A program made the position numbers and the translations under genes. Of a DNA stretch of 64,000 nt, positions 54,175-62,732 are shown piece by piece. The notes beneath the pieces are model-generated. The model was not told the DNA's origin. It ran no database searches and saw only the letters and a program-made list of their open reading frames with translations. Location: positions 1-64,000 of the forward strand of contig PHCQ01000007.1 of NCBI GenBank assembly GCA_002840835.1, in the 5' to 3' direction. Within the stretch, counting starts at the first letter, position 1. Every line of letters starts with the position of its first letter. Origin of the DNA: Betaproteobacteria bacterium HGW-Betaproteobacteria-16 (GTDB taxonomy: Bacteria > Pseudomonadota > Gammaproteobacteria > Burkholderiales > Burkholderiaceae_C).

Positions 54175-54867
54175 TTCAATTTCTTCCATCAATAAACGGA
54201 GCAACATCGCTCCACGAAGACCTCTTGTCACCCTGTGCGGGTGTCGACAGTCCGGATTTGTCGTTGGCGGCCTCAATGAGGTGGCGAAAAAGTCCGGAAT
54301 GGTGGGCTCTGAAACACCACAAACTCAATCTAACATAGATAGCAATAAAACTAATAAAAATTATAAATATCAAATCATGAGTGTGAAATAAGTCCACTAT
54401 GGGCATCTCTGCATTGCTCATCAGAACGGGTGGGTTTCGAAACGGGGCTCGTGTCGCCGGCAGGGTTTTGGTGTGCGGGTCGTTGCAGCAGGCAACGGGG
54501 GCGTCCGGCGGGGAGCGTATGGGTATGGGTCAGCGATATTGAAGGTCGCTTCAGAAGGCGGTGCTAGTGACCGGAAAGTAGAGGTGCACTTGCCTGAACA
54601 CCAGACCTCAAAGACGGGGATGCAAGTCATTCCTGGCGGTCCTGGATCGCAGGCGTGCAGTCCGTGCCAGCTGGGTGTGACCTGAGGCAGCCAGAGCCTG
54701 TTGACACCAACCACAAAGGCCATCGGCAATCAGCACGAAGCTGAGAAATCCAAAGAACATTGAATCGTGCTTCTTTGAGTGCGTGATCAGGGTCGCCCTG
54801 GCATTCTTTCGAGGGAGGCCTGACACTACCGCGGTCATCGCTTGTGCAAGTTCGTTTCTGGGCTGCC
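54175..54867. other. Noncoding region with AT-rich promoter zone
   Basis: A markedly AT-rich stretch at about 54315-54395 contains TATAAT-like and TTGATA-like hexamers on the minus strand and is the likely promoter of the pilus operon, which would give it a leader of about 150-200 nt. From about 54420 to 54867 I see only spurious short ORFs with no family character. Confidence 0.5.
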
Positions 54868-55599
54868 TTATTCTGTGACGTCGTACGAACCAAAAACATC
54901 ACGAGCCGAGCGGATTTCAGGCAGCACATACACAATGCCGTCCGTGCCAGTGAAGGCGAGGCTCACCACCTGCTTGTAGAACTTGGCCGGAACGTTGATG
55001 CAGCCGTAGGAAATTCTTCGCTCTGACGGCAGCGCACTGGCCAGCCTTTCGGCACGGCGCTCGCGGGGATGGCCAGGCACCACGGGGTGCATGGAGACAG
55101 CAGTGTCGTAGTCCACCCAGAGCATTTCCTGGCCCTTGAGGTTTTTGTCCAGATGCGCGACAAACCGGCCCGCTGGCGTGGTGCGCTCCTCAGGGCGAAT
55201 GTCCGATATTCTCTTGTCTCCAATGCCAGGCACCGAGTCATCGCCGATGGCCAGTCCAAGCAAAGCCGAAGACGTACCAAGCAGCTTTCCCATGGCATCG
55301 AACACAAACACCTTGGCATCGCGCTTGTCCACGATGACAAAAGGTTTGCCGAGGTGGTCGCCCGAATCCATCACCCAGTGGGCCAGGTGCCGGGCTTCCT
55401 TCGAGGCATTGGCTCCGCCGAATTCGGCGCGCTTGTAGCCACGAGTGGCCAGCAAGCTTGGTGTTTGCGCGACATCCGGGGTGGCCCGGTGCGTCGCCTC
55501 CTGCGAAGCTCCAGCCTGCATGCAAATCAAGCCGCTTCCCAGTAAGAGCCAGAGCATGCTCCGGGCCTTGAGTTGCGGCCCTGTTACAGGCCTTCTCAC
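54868..55599 (-). CDS. Exported L,D-transpeptidase (YkuD) family protein
   Basis: This 243-residue protein begins with a signal peptide (LKARSMLWLLLGSGLICMQA) and has a YkuD-like catalytic domain: FVIVDKRDAKVFVFDAMG start and the active-site segment RRISYGCINVPAKFYKQVV (Ser-x-Gly-Cys). The upstream conserved His is probably in MHPVVPGHPRE. It would cross-link peptidoglycan or attach a protein to it. The GTG at 55599 lies 11 bases after the TpsA stop with GAAGAGG upstream, so it is the third gene of the TpsB-TpsA operon. The family call is good; the substrate is open. Confidence 0.82.
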   Translation of the reverse strand: MRRPVTGPQLKARSMLWLLLGSGLICMQAGASQEATHRATPDVAQTPSLLATRGYKRAEFGGANASKEARHLAHWVMDSGDHLGKPFVIVDKRDAKVFVFDAMGKLLGTSSALLGLAIGDDSVPGIGDKRISDIRPEERTTPAGRFVAHLDKNLKGQEMLWVDYDTAVSMHPVVPGHPRERRAERLASALPSERRISYGCINVPAKFYKQVVSLAFTGTDGIVYVLPEIRSARDVFGSYDVTE

Positions 55600-55609
55600 C
55601 AGAGCCTCT

Positions 55610-58117
55610 TCAGTTGCGCTCCGGTTTCGGCCTGCGCATCGGTGGCTGGTAGGGCGCGGGCGGCGTGGCAATGGGCACCGCCAGCTGCGTCGCTGCCGGC
55701 GCTACCGCAGGCAGTTCCTCCAGTTCCACTGGGGCCTGAACCACCAGGGTGGAGTAAGGCAATGGCGTTGCGGGGGACACAGTGAAAACAAATCCCTGTG
55801 ACGCGAAGTCGGGAGATGTGTGCGGGGTCAGCACGGGAGGCAACGGAATATTACCCATAACAGGGCTCGCAACCGATGCAGCGACCACTCGTGAGGGGGG
55901 CGCTGAAGGATGAAGGACAAAGGCTGGCGGGCGTGCTTCGGGGGGGAGTACTTCAGGTGTCAGTATGGGGCGAGGGAATCCAGGTACAAACGCGCTAGTG
56001 ATGCTGGCGGTTGTTCTCGATGCAGAAGCGCCACAGCACGGGACGGCAAAAGCGTAATCGCTGGCATTCGCACCTGTCAGGCTGTAGCCGACGAAGGAAA
56101 TGGTCTTGTCCGTTCCCACGGCTGCAGTCTCAAAGCGGGCGCCGCTGCCGAAGCCACCCACCAGCGACACACCCGCCGGGGCGCCCTTCAGACCGGAGAG
56201 CGTAGTGCCGGTTCTGCCATCGAATGTCTTGTCCCCGCCATCGGGGAAGACTAGCATGTACTGGTTCAATGGACTGCCGGTTCCGGTGAAAAAGAGCGAA
56301 AAATCGGTCGGAGTTTCGTACGAGGTGGGGTTGTAGTAGATGTTGGTCGGTGTGACCGGATCTGGTCCCGTGGTGGTGATGTAGGTGCCCGCCAGTCCGC
56401 CATTGACGAATCGCACGGTGCCGCTATCAGGCCCCGGACCGGTACCCGCTGTTCCAGCGCTGAGTGTCAGACCACGTGAAACGCCGAGGTTCGCGAGGTC
56501 CTCGCCGGCGGTGGTGCTGCCGCGTGTCAGTGTGATCAACGCCGCACCATCGTGCGCATTGTTCAGCGTCACATCGCGTGCTGCACAGATCTGGATATTG
56601 CCGTCGGTGGTTGTGATGCGTGTGAGAGGAGCGGTATTGCTCCTCACGATATTGACATCTCTCCCTGCGCCCAACATCACGCTTCCATTGGTGGTCGTGA
56701 TCGCTTCGTTGACATTGACGTCACGCCCACAGCACACCACCAGGTTGCCGGTGTTGGCCGTGATTGCGGCGTTGATGTTCGTATCGCCACCAGCCAGCAA
56801 CGTCAGCGTGGTCGGGCTGGCACTCGCTGTCCAAGAGACAGCATCATTGATTTCGATGTTGCCGCTGCCAGCTGTGGGAGCAAAAATATCGGTCGACGGC
56901 AGGCTGCGGATGGGCTCGCCATCGGCGTCGGTCGCCGTGCTGATGGTCACGCTGTTGGTCACCATCAACGCCGAAAGGCTTGTGGCCTGCATGTTGGCGG
57001 AGGACTCGTTTTCAACAATGAAGTCTTGCGAGCCAATCAACCACTGACCCGTTTCACCCGACGGTGCCAGCGTGGTAACCGTCGCGTTGGAAGCAACATC
57101 CACACGGGCTGCAGATGTTTCGATCAAACCCCCATCCCCACCGGCGGCGGCAGAAGCGTCCAGCGTGCCTGCCACGTTCACCGTTCCGGTTTCCATGCCC
57201 CCCAGCAACCGGATCGATCCCTCCTCGTTCACGATTGTTTGCGCCCGAATCACACCGCTGTTGTTGACCGCATTGGACAGCACGCTCCCTGCTGCCCGCG
57301 TGGTCATCAGCACGCGGCCGCCGTTCGCAAGGATTTCTCCGCTGGAGCTGTTTTCTACCAGTGCACCGGCCACCCCCTCGTCGATGGTGACACTGAGCAA
57401 GCGATCGCCCGCCATGTCCAGCGTCATCCTATTCCCAGCCGCCAGTGCCACAGTGCCAAGTTGAGCAGTAATGATCCCGTGGTTGCTGACATTCGCACCC
57501 AACAGCGCTACGTAGCCACCGTTCACGTCGATGTTCGAGCTGTTCACCACCTCACCTGGACCTGCCCCGGAGAACCGGTAATTGTTCGCCATGAAGTCGG
57601 CGTCGGAAATGCCCAACGTGGAAGCCACCAGGCCGCCGACATTGACCGACGCGCCTGCTCCAAACAGGATGCCGTTCGGGTTGACCAGAAACACCTTGCC
57701 ATTGGCGGACAGGCTGCCCAGGATGCTCGAGGGGTCGGGACCAACGACCCGGTTCAAGGCAACCGAACTGGTGCTTGGCTGCACAAATTGAACCGACTCG
57801 AAGGCCTGGACGCCAAAGCTCTGCCAGTTAATCGCCACATTGGCTGTGGTCTGCGTGATCACCATGGCGCCCGGTGTGCCGCCGATGGTGGCGCTGCCAG
57901 ACGACACCACACCACTCGTGGGTTGCGCGAACGCGGTGGCCGCGCAAGCCATCATCAGTGAGACGGCCAGGGCCTTCAGTCCAAAGAGGCCAGCATTGGG
58001 CGATGACAGAGATGCGGTGATGGATGAAATTTTCTTTCCAGCGCTGGAGGTGTTTTCAGCAACGGCCACAAAGGTGCCGGTCTGTTCGCTCCAGATGGAT
58101 CGGTGAATGCGGTTCAT
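55610..58117 (-). CDS. Filamentous-hemagglutinin-like TpsA exoprotein
   Basis: This 835-residue two-partner-secretion exoprotein starts with an ESPR-type extended signal (MNRIHRSIWSEQTGTFVAVA) and a hydrophobic core ending AATAFA. The TPS domain (ITQTTANVAINWQSFGVQAF, VNPNGILFGAGASVNVGGL, GGYVALLGANVSNHGIIT) is followed by beta-helix repeats at about residues 460-560 with a GRDVN motif repeated three times, a YDG-like domain (KTFDGRTGTTLSG ... VGYSLTGANASDYAF, about residues 660-730), and a proline-rich C-terminus. It is small for the family. TpsB is encoded 74 bases upstream. Confidence 0.88.
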   Translation of the reverse strand: MNRIHRSIWSEQTGTFVAVAENTSSAGKKISSITASLSSPNAGLFGLKALAVSLMMACAATAFAQPTSGVVSSGSATIGGTPGAMVITQTTANVAINWQSFGVQAFESVQFVQPSTSSVALNRVVGPDPSSILGSLSANGKVFLVNPNGILFGAGASVNVGGLVASTLGISDADFMANNYRFSGAGPGEVVNSSNIDVNGGYVALLGANVSNHGIITAQLGTVALAAGNRMTLDMAGDRLLSVTIDEGVAGALVENSSSGEILANGGRVLMTTRAAGSVLSNAVNNSGVIRAQTIVNEEGSIRLLGGMETGTVNVAGTLDASAAAGGDGGLIETSAARVDVASNATVTTLAPSGETGQWLIGSQDFIVENESSANMQATSLSALMVTNSVTISTATDADGEPIRSLPSTDIFAPTAGSGNIEINDAVSWTASASPTTLTLLAGGDTNINAAITANTGNLVVCCGRDVNVNEAITTTNGSVMLGAGRDVNIVRSNTAPLTRITTTDGNIQICAARDVTLNNAHDGAALITLTRGSTTAGEDLANLGVSRGLTLSAGTAGTGPGPDSGTVRFVNGGLAGTYITTTGPDPVTPTNIYYNPTSYETPTDFSLFFTGTGSPLNQYMLVFPDGGDKTFDGRTGTTLSGLKGAPAGVSLVGGFGSGARFETAAVGTDKTISFVGYSLTGANASDYAFAVPCCGASASRTTASITSAFVPGFPRPILTPEVLPPEARPPAFVLHPSAPPSRVVAASVASPVMGNIPLPPVLTPHTSPDFASQGFVFTVSPATPLPYSTLVVQAPVELEELPAVAPAATQLAVPIATPPAPYQPPMRRPKPERN

Positions 58118-58191
58118 GACGTTCTTTCGTGTTTTCTTTGCAATTCGACTGGGACCGACATCAGCACAGGCCAGGCCCGCGCTGGACAAAC

Positions 58192-59862
58192 TCAAAAATA
58201 TTTGATGGCCTGTATCCAGAACCGGCCCGACTTGTCGGGCGCAGACGTCGCAGGTTCACTGCCCAGCTTGCGGGCGTAGTACGCCCGAACGACGAAGTTG
58301 TTGGTGTCTGACCAGTTCAGGCCCACGCCAGCGCCATGCAGGGTTCGGCTGTTGGGTACGGCGTCTGACCATGGGTTCTTGTGGATGGTCACGCTGCCGG
58401 TGTCGACGAAGCCGATCAGCTGCACCTGACCGGGCAACTGCGCGGGTTTGGGCAGCTGCAGCCGGGCCTCAAGCGTTGCCATGTAGCCCTGGTCCGCATA
58501 GGCTTCGCCTTCGGGGTAGGCCCGCACGCCGTACATGCCACCGAGCGCCATCTTCTCGGAGGCATCGAGGTTCTTTGAGGCCAGTTGGCCGTTGAAGCCG
58601 GCGTAAACCGAAACGGTGTCGGTCACACTTTGCAGCCGCGAGGCGCTGAGCCCCAGCTTGTTGAAGTGACCGTTGGATTGCACCGGAGCATCGGCCAGCA
58701 CCAGGCCGGGCGTCTGCAGGTCGATGTTGCCAGTTGACCATGTCAGCGCCAAGCCAGTCACACCGCCCCCGCCCAACTGGTCGCGGTGCTCTCCCCGCAA
58801 ACTCGCCATCAGAACCTGCGCCTTCTTGTCTTCCACCGGCATGTCCGGGTTCAGCGGTCGCTTGTCCTGAAAGGTTTTGGCGTCAAAAGCCAGGCCAGCG
58901 TACAAGCGGCTGTTGCGCGTGCGGATCAGGGGGTAGCTGCCATACACGCTCGCGATCCTGGCCGTTCCCGTGGCCTGCGCGAACGCAAATTCTTTGCCCA
59001 GTTCGTAGTTCAGCCAGCTGTAGGCCACGCCCACCGTTGCCATGCCGATGGGTACCTGGTACGAGGCCCTCGCATAGGTGAGGCCCGGTCCCGACGTCAG
59101 TGCTCGCAGCGAAGCCACGTCGCCCAGTCCGGCCGGGTTGTTCAGGTTCACGGTGGCGCCCACGCGGTACTCGCCGGTGTAGCGGTTGCCAGCGTTATCA
59201 GCATCGATGCTGCCCGTGATGCGGTCTCCTGGCACCACGTCAACAATCAGGTCGGAAAGGCCCAGAGATGCGCCAGGGGTCAGGGTGGACGAGACCTTCA
59301 CACCGGGAATGTCAGACAGCAGAAGCAGGCGGTTCTCGATCGGGTCGATCTGAATCGTCTCACCGCTGTTGAGTCCTCTCAACTGGTGCTGGATGCGGGC
59401 ATCAGAAAGGGTGCTCTGGTTGCGCACATCGATCTTGCCGAATTGGCCTTCGATCACGGCGATGGTGACCGTGCCATCCTTGATCTCCTGAGCGGGCAGG
59501 TAAGCCTGCGCCACGAAGTACCCCTGACTGCGGTAGTGGTTGGTGATCTTCTGCGCCATGGCGCGAAGCTCGGCCAGATTCAGCTCGCTGCCGGGCTGAA
59601 AACCGGTCACAGCCAGCAGCTGCGCTTCGGGGTAGACGCTGGCATTCGTCACTTGCAAGCGATTGACAAGGATCTTGACCGCGTCAGAGGCGGGCGTGGC
59701 TGGCGTGGGTGCAGATTCAATCCGGATGGCCGGAGCCACTTCCTTCGGTGTGGGGACCGGCGGAATCTGCTGAAGCTGGCTGCCTGCACTGGGGGGCTGC
59801 TGGGCAAATGCCGCTTGACTCAGGATGAGAATCGCAAAGGGCAGAAGAGGGGTTTTGAGCAC
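58192..59862 (-). CDS. ShlB/FhaC/HecB-type TpsB transporter
   Basis: This 556-residue outer-membrane Omp85-like transporter secretes its TpsA partner. It has a signal peptide (LKTPLLPFAILILSQAAFA), a proline-rich N-terminal linker, two POTRA domains (LQVTNASVYPEAQLLAVTGF; RSQGYFVAQAYLPAQEIKDG) and a 16-strand barrel with VGLNW and the terminal aromatic FWIQAIKYF. The GTG at 59862 is chosen because it starts the signal peptide; the ORF extends 49 codons further without a recognisable domain. Confidence 0.88.
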   Translation of the reverse strand: MLKTPLLPFAILILSQAAFAQQPPSAGSQLQQIPPVPTPKEVAPAIRIESAPTPATPASDAVKILVNRLQVTNASVYPEAQLLAVTGFQPGSELNLAELRAMAQKITNHYRSQGYFVAQAYLPAQEIKDGTVTIAVIEGQFGKIDVRNQSTLSDARIQHQLRGLNSGETIQIDPIENRLLLLSDIPGVKVSSTLTPGASLGLSDLIVDVVPGDRITGSIDADNAGNRYTGEYRVGATVNLNNPAGLGDVASLRALTSGPGLTYARASYQVPIGMATVGVAYSWLNYELGKEFAFAQATGTARIASVYGSYPLIRTRNSRLYAGLAFDAKTFQDKRPLNPDMPVEDKKAQVLMASLRGEHRDQLGGGGVTGLALTWSTGNIDLQTPGLVLADAPVQSNGHFNKLGLSASRLQSVTDTVSVYAGFNGQLASKNLDASEKMALGGMYGVRAYPEGEAYADQGYMATLEARLQLPKPAQLPGQVQLIGFVDTGSVTIHKNPWSDAVPNSRTLHGAGVGLNWSDTNNFVVRAYYARKLGSEPATSAPDKSGRFWIQAIKYF

Positions 59863-60461
59863 GGAAGACCTTGGTCGTGAAAGAGATTGAGTGGGGCTAC
59901 ACGCGTTGGGTAGCGGGGCAATGGGGTGTAAGAACCGGTTGGGCGCGGTACCCGCCTGGTGTTGGTCAGAGGGTGGTTGCTTCCACGCCTGCATTAGCCT
60001 GGTTTGCATCCAGATGCCGGTGTTGCATGCGTTGTGTCATGTGCCCAAATACCCACCTTGTGGTTTGTCGAGAAAGCCGTGAACGGCGTGCAGCTCGACT
60101 TCAAAATGGGCCATCAGGGGATCCAGTGTTTCGGCGTGTGGCATGCAGACGGCAGCCTCTTCAATGTCCGCGCAGATCTGACGCGATGCACCAGGCACTG
60201 CATCGCGAAACCCGTCCTTTCCCCGCATGGCACGCCCGGGAGCAGCGTCGTGCGCCCTTGCGGCAGACAGCCCTGCACTGATGGCGTCGAATCCGCCAAC
60301 GCCAGTAGGGTGATTTCGGCAACGTTGCAGGCTTGTTCGCGCCTGTTGCGGGTGTGCCGGGGTTCACAAGAATGAGAGTCCGACTCCTTTAACAAATTGA
60401 AAGCGATATCTATCATTTAAATATCAAAACTGATATTTTAATATGGGAAAGTGTTTGTGTA
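59863..60461. other. Mostly noncoding region upstream of the TPS operon
   Basis: This stretch should contain the promoter of the minus-strand TPS operon. An AT-rich zone at about 60385-60450 holds an inverted repeat AAATATCA-aaac-TGATATTT (60419-60438). A 63-codon minus-strand frame at 60037-60228 (ending LDPLMAHFEVELHAVHGFLD and a stop) is protein-like in composition, but I do not recognise it. Confidence 0.4.
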
Positions 60462-60795
60462 TCACTGTTGGCACTTGAGTCCGCCAGACGGCCTGTTGTG
60501 GAGGGTCTTCGGCAATCTCTTCGAAGTGATGTCAGGGAAACCGCTGGTCGCGGGCGCATCTCGCGCCGGTGAACGCGCCCCTGGCATGGCCACGTAGTTG
60601 GCGTTGATCGGAGCGGGGGCGACAAACGCGCAATCCGTAGGCAGCAACCTCCGAGCGCAGATCAGGGGCGAATCCGGCCGATTCGTTGTATGCGTCCGGC
60701 AATCCCATCTTGAGATAGACCCAGCGCCAAGGCATCGTGTGCACGATGAAGATCATGCACACCATTGCGAACGACACGATCGCCCAACGCCACAA
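60462..60795 (-). pseudogene. Frameshifted remnant of an unknown membrane-anchored protein gene
   Basis: In one minus frame there is a hydrophobic segment and then WVYLKMGLPDAYNESAGFAP and DLRSEVAAYGLRV; the protein-like character then continues in another frame as FVAPAPINANYVAMPGARSP until a stop at 60462. One frameshift near 60620-60640 would join them. The 5' end runs into the IS66 remnant at about 60780, suggesting truncation by insertion. The family is unknown. Confidence 0.35.
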
Positions 60796-60985
60796 GCGGC
60801 GCTACCACTCCCCGGAGCTCAAAGGCCAGATCGTGGCCGAATGCCAAGTCACCGGCGCGTCGGTGGCCAGCGTAGCACTTGCACACGGCATCAACGCCAA
60901 CATCGTTCATCGCTGGATGCGGGAGCAAGCGGACTCCCTGTTGCCAACGCCCCGTAATGAGTTCGTTGATTTGAATCTGCCTCCA
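60737..60985 (+). pseudogene. IS66-family TnpA (OrfA) remnant
   Basis: The segment RRYHSPELKGQIVAECQVTG, then ASVASVALAHGINANIVHRW and MREQ, is the HTH region of IS66-family TnpA. Homology fades after about 60985, where the frame continues into unrelated recombinase sequence. TnpB is absent; TnpC survives only as a 3' fragment at 62262. Confidence 0.75.
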
Positions 60986-61054
60986 CCGCTGCCTGCCGCT
61001 TCATCCAAGCACGGTGCGGGAACTCGAGCTGTACCGCAAGCGCGAGACCGATAC

Positions 61055-61414
61055 CAGAGCACCGAGGACAGCGCCCCGTTCTTCATCTCGCGCGATGGTG
61101 GGCATCAGCCCACGCGCACGGTGGAGAAAGTCTTCCGGCGCCTGCAACCAGGACTCGGCTGGTGCGCCCGCGGCGGCCATCCTTATACCCGGATCCACGA
61201 TCAGAGGTAAACCATGGCGGTGCGACGCCTGCAGCGCTGGCGCGAGTCTGGTCAGTCCATCGACCACGTGATGTTCTGGCTTTGCACCTATCTGGGCCAC
61301 GCCAAGCTATCTGACACCTACTGGTACCTGTCCGGCATCCCGGAGTTGATGGACACCATCGGCGCTCGGTTCGAGCGCTTCGTCGGCATCGCCGAGCAAG
61401 GGGGCGCGCGATGA
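61055..61414 (+). pseudogene. Tyrosine recombinase remnant with internal stop
   Basis: This is the C-terminal half of a tyrosine recombinase: FFISRDGGHQPTRTVEKVFR, HPYTRIHDQR, then AVRRLQRWRESG, STYLGHAK-like CTYLGHAKLSDTYWYLSG. The catalytic HDLRHTF is damaged: it reads HDQR-stop-TM, with TAA at 61208 replacing the His codon in the same frame. The N-terminal half is missing. It overlaps the next recombinase frame by ATGA, as in recombinase-in-trio elements. Confidence 0.75.
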
Positions 61415-62072
61415 GCCGTCAGACCGCACCGACGTTCGCCGGCCTCGTGCAGGAATTTTTCACCGACTACATGGTCCAGCAGCGCGCCTTGAGCCCGCGC
61501 ACGGTGGCCTCATACCGGGACACCTTTGTGCTGTTGCTGCGCTTCGCAGAAGACAAGCTGTATCTGCCGGCGCACGGGATGGCGATGACCGACCTCAATG
61601 CCCGGTTCCTGGCTGACTTCCTGGACCACCTGGAGGCACAGCGTCACAACTCTGTGCGCAGTCGCAATGTTCGATTGGCCGCGGTGCGAGCGTTCCTGAA
61701 GTTCGCCGCCAGGCGTGATCCTGCTGGAAGAGTGCGGCTCGGGCCGTGCGCGACTGGCTGCACTTGAATCCGCAGTTGCGCCAGGAGTCTCCACTGCTGC
61801 CCACGCGAGACGGGCGCGCGATGACTCGGGCCAACGTCGCCCAGCGGCTGAAGCTGGCCGTCAAGGTGGCGTCGGTCAAACACGTGCAACTCAAGACGAT
61901 GTCGGTGTCGCCTCATATCGTGCGCCACTCGACTGCGATGAGCCTGCTGCAGTCCGGGGTAGACCCCTGCGAGATTGCGCTCTGGCTGGGTCACGAGAGC
62001 CCTTCGACAACTCACATGTACGTCGAGGCGGATCTGGCCATGAAGGAGCGCGCGCTTGCGCGGCTGAAGTAA
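61411..62072 (+). pseudogene. Tyrosine recombinase with internal deletion and frameshift
   Basis: The N-terminal SAM-like domain is intact (FFTDYMVQQRALSPRTVASY, SVRSRNVRLAAVRAFLKFAA) to about 61719. The sequence then jumps frame and resumes as WKSAARAVRDWLHLNPQL, with VSPHIVRHSTAMSLLQSG and LWLGHESPSTTHMYVEADL containing the catalytic RHxxx, His and Tyr (THMY). The middle section carrying the first catalytic Arg, probably more than 100 codons, has been deleted. The gene cannot encode an active recombinase. Confidence 0.8.
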
Positions 62073-62138
62073 CCGGAGATCAAGAAAGCGCGGTACCGCG
62101 CGCCCAAGGCCTTGTTGGCATTCTTGCAAGCGCTGTGA

Positions 62139-62217
62139 TTATGCGAAGCAGTGTCGGTGCCCTGCGGCGATCCTGCCCAGGGTGCCGATTCCACAGCGTC
62201 GTGCCGACTTCGCATAA
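62139..62217. repeat. Inverted TTATGCGAAG repeats at the recombinase-element end
   Basis: TTATGCGAAG (62139-62148) and CTTCGCATAA (62208-62217) bracket a 79-base segment directly after the recombinase remnant. They look like terminal repeats of the recombinase element. Confidence 0.6.
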
Positions 62218-62234
62218 AAGTGGAGTTCGCCTTA

Positions 62235-62266
62235 TTGCGGTCATGCGAAGCTTCGCATGACCGCAA
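62235..62266. repeat. 32-bp perfect palindrome
   Basis: Each 16-base arm reads TTGCGGTCATGCGAAG and is followed without a spacer by its exact complement. It shares the core ATGCGAAG with the neighbouring inverted repeats and abuts the IS66 TnpC fragment. Confidence 0.85.
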
Positions 62267-62463
62267 CAATTGGCTGTTCGCTGGCAGCCTGCGCGCGGGC
62301 CAGCGGGCGGCAGCGGTGATGAGCCTGATCCAGTCGGCGCGCATGGACGGGCATGACCCGTGGGCATACATCAATGACGTGCTCAGTCGTCTGCCAACCC
62401 AGCCGAACAGGCGCATCGCCGAACTGCTCCCGCACCTATGGCATCTAACGACGCTGGCACCCA
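62262..62463 (+). pseudogene. IS66-family transposase TnpC C-terminal remnant
   Basis: The frame RNNWLFAGSLRAGQRAAAVM, then SLIQSARMDGHDPWAYINDV and LSRLPTQPNRRIAELLPHLW, is the C-terminus of IS66-family transposases. Everything upstream of it is missing. From 62464 to 62732 nothing recognisable remains apart from the stop of the following minus-strand kinase gene. Confidence 0.8.
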
Positions 62464-62732
62464 GAGATATTCCTCGGACTGCAGCTCGGGGCCCGTTGCA
62501 GGCGGTAACGGCATCCAACTGAGTGACAGTCGTGCATCGCTGGTGCTGTCTTTGGCCATGAAGCGGCGCACTAACGATGCCCGTAACTAGGCGGTTACTG
62601 AAGATGGAGGTCGCGGGCGGCGCGCGAGTCTGCTGTATGAGGCAAAGCAGTCGCAGGCCCCGCGCGAGCGTCATTGATCAGCCGATGCCCACCTCGGTCG
62701 ACCTCAACCAGCAATGAAAACACATGAAGATT

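Noticed and set aside
54421..54935. Several overlapping short minus-strand ORFs
   Set aside because: None has a ribosome-binding site, a family match or coherent composition; treated as noncoding.
60004..60375. 123-codon plus-strand ORF upstream of the TPS operon
   Set aside because: It is cysteine- and arginine-rich without a start signal or recognisable domain, and lies in a probable promoter region.
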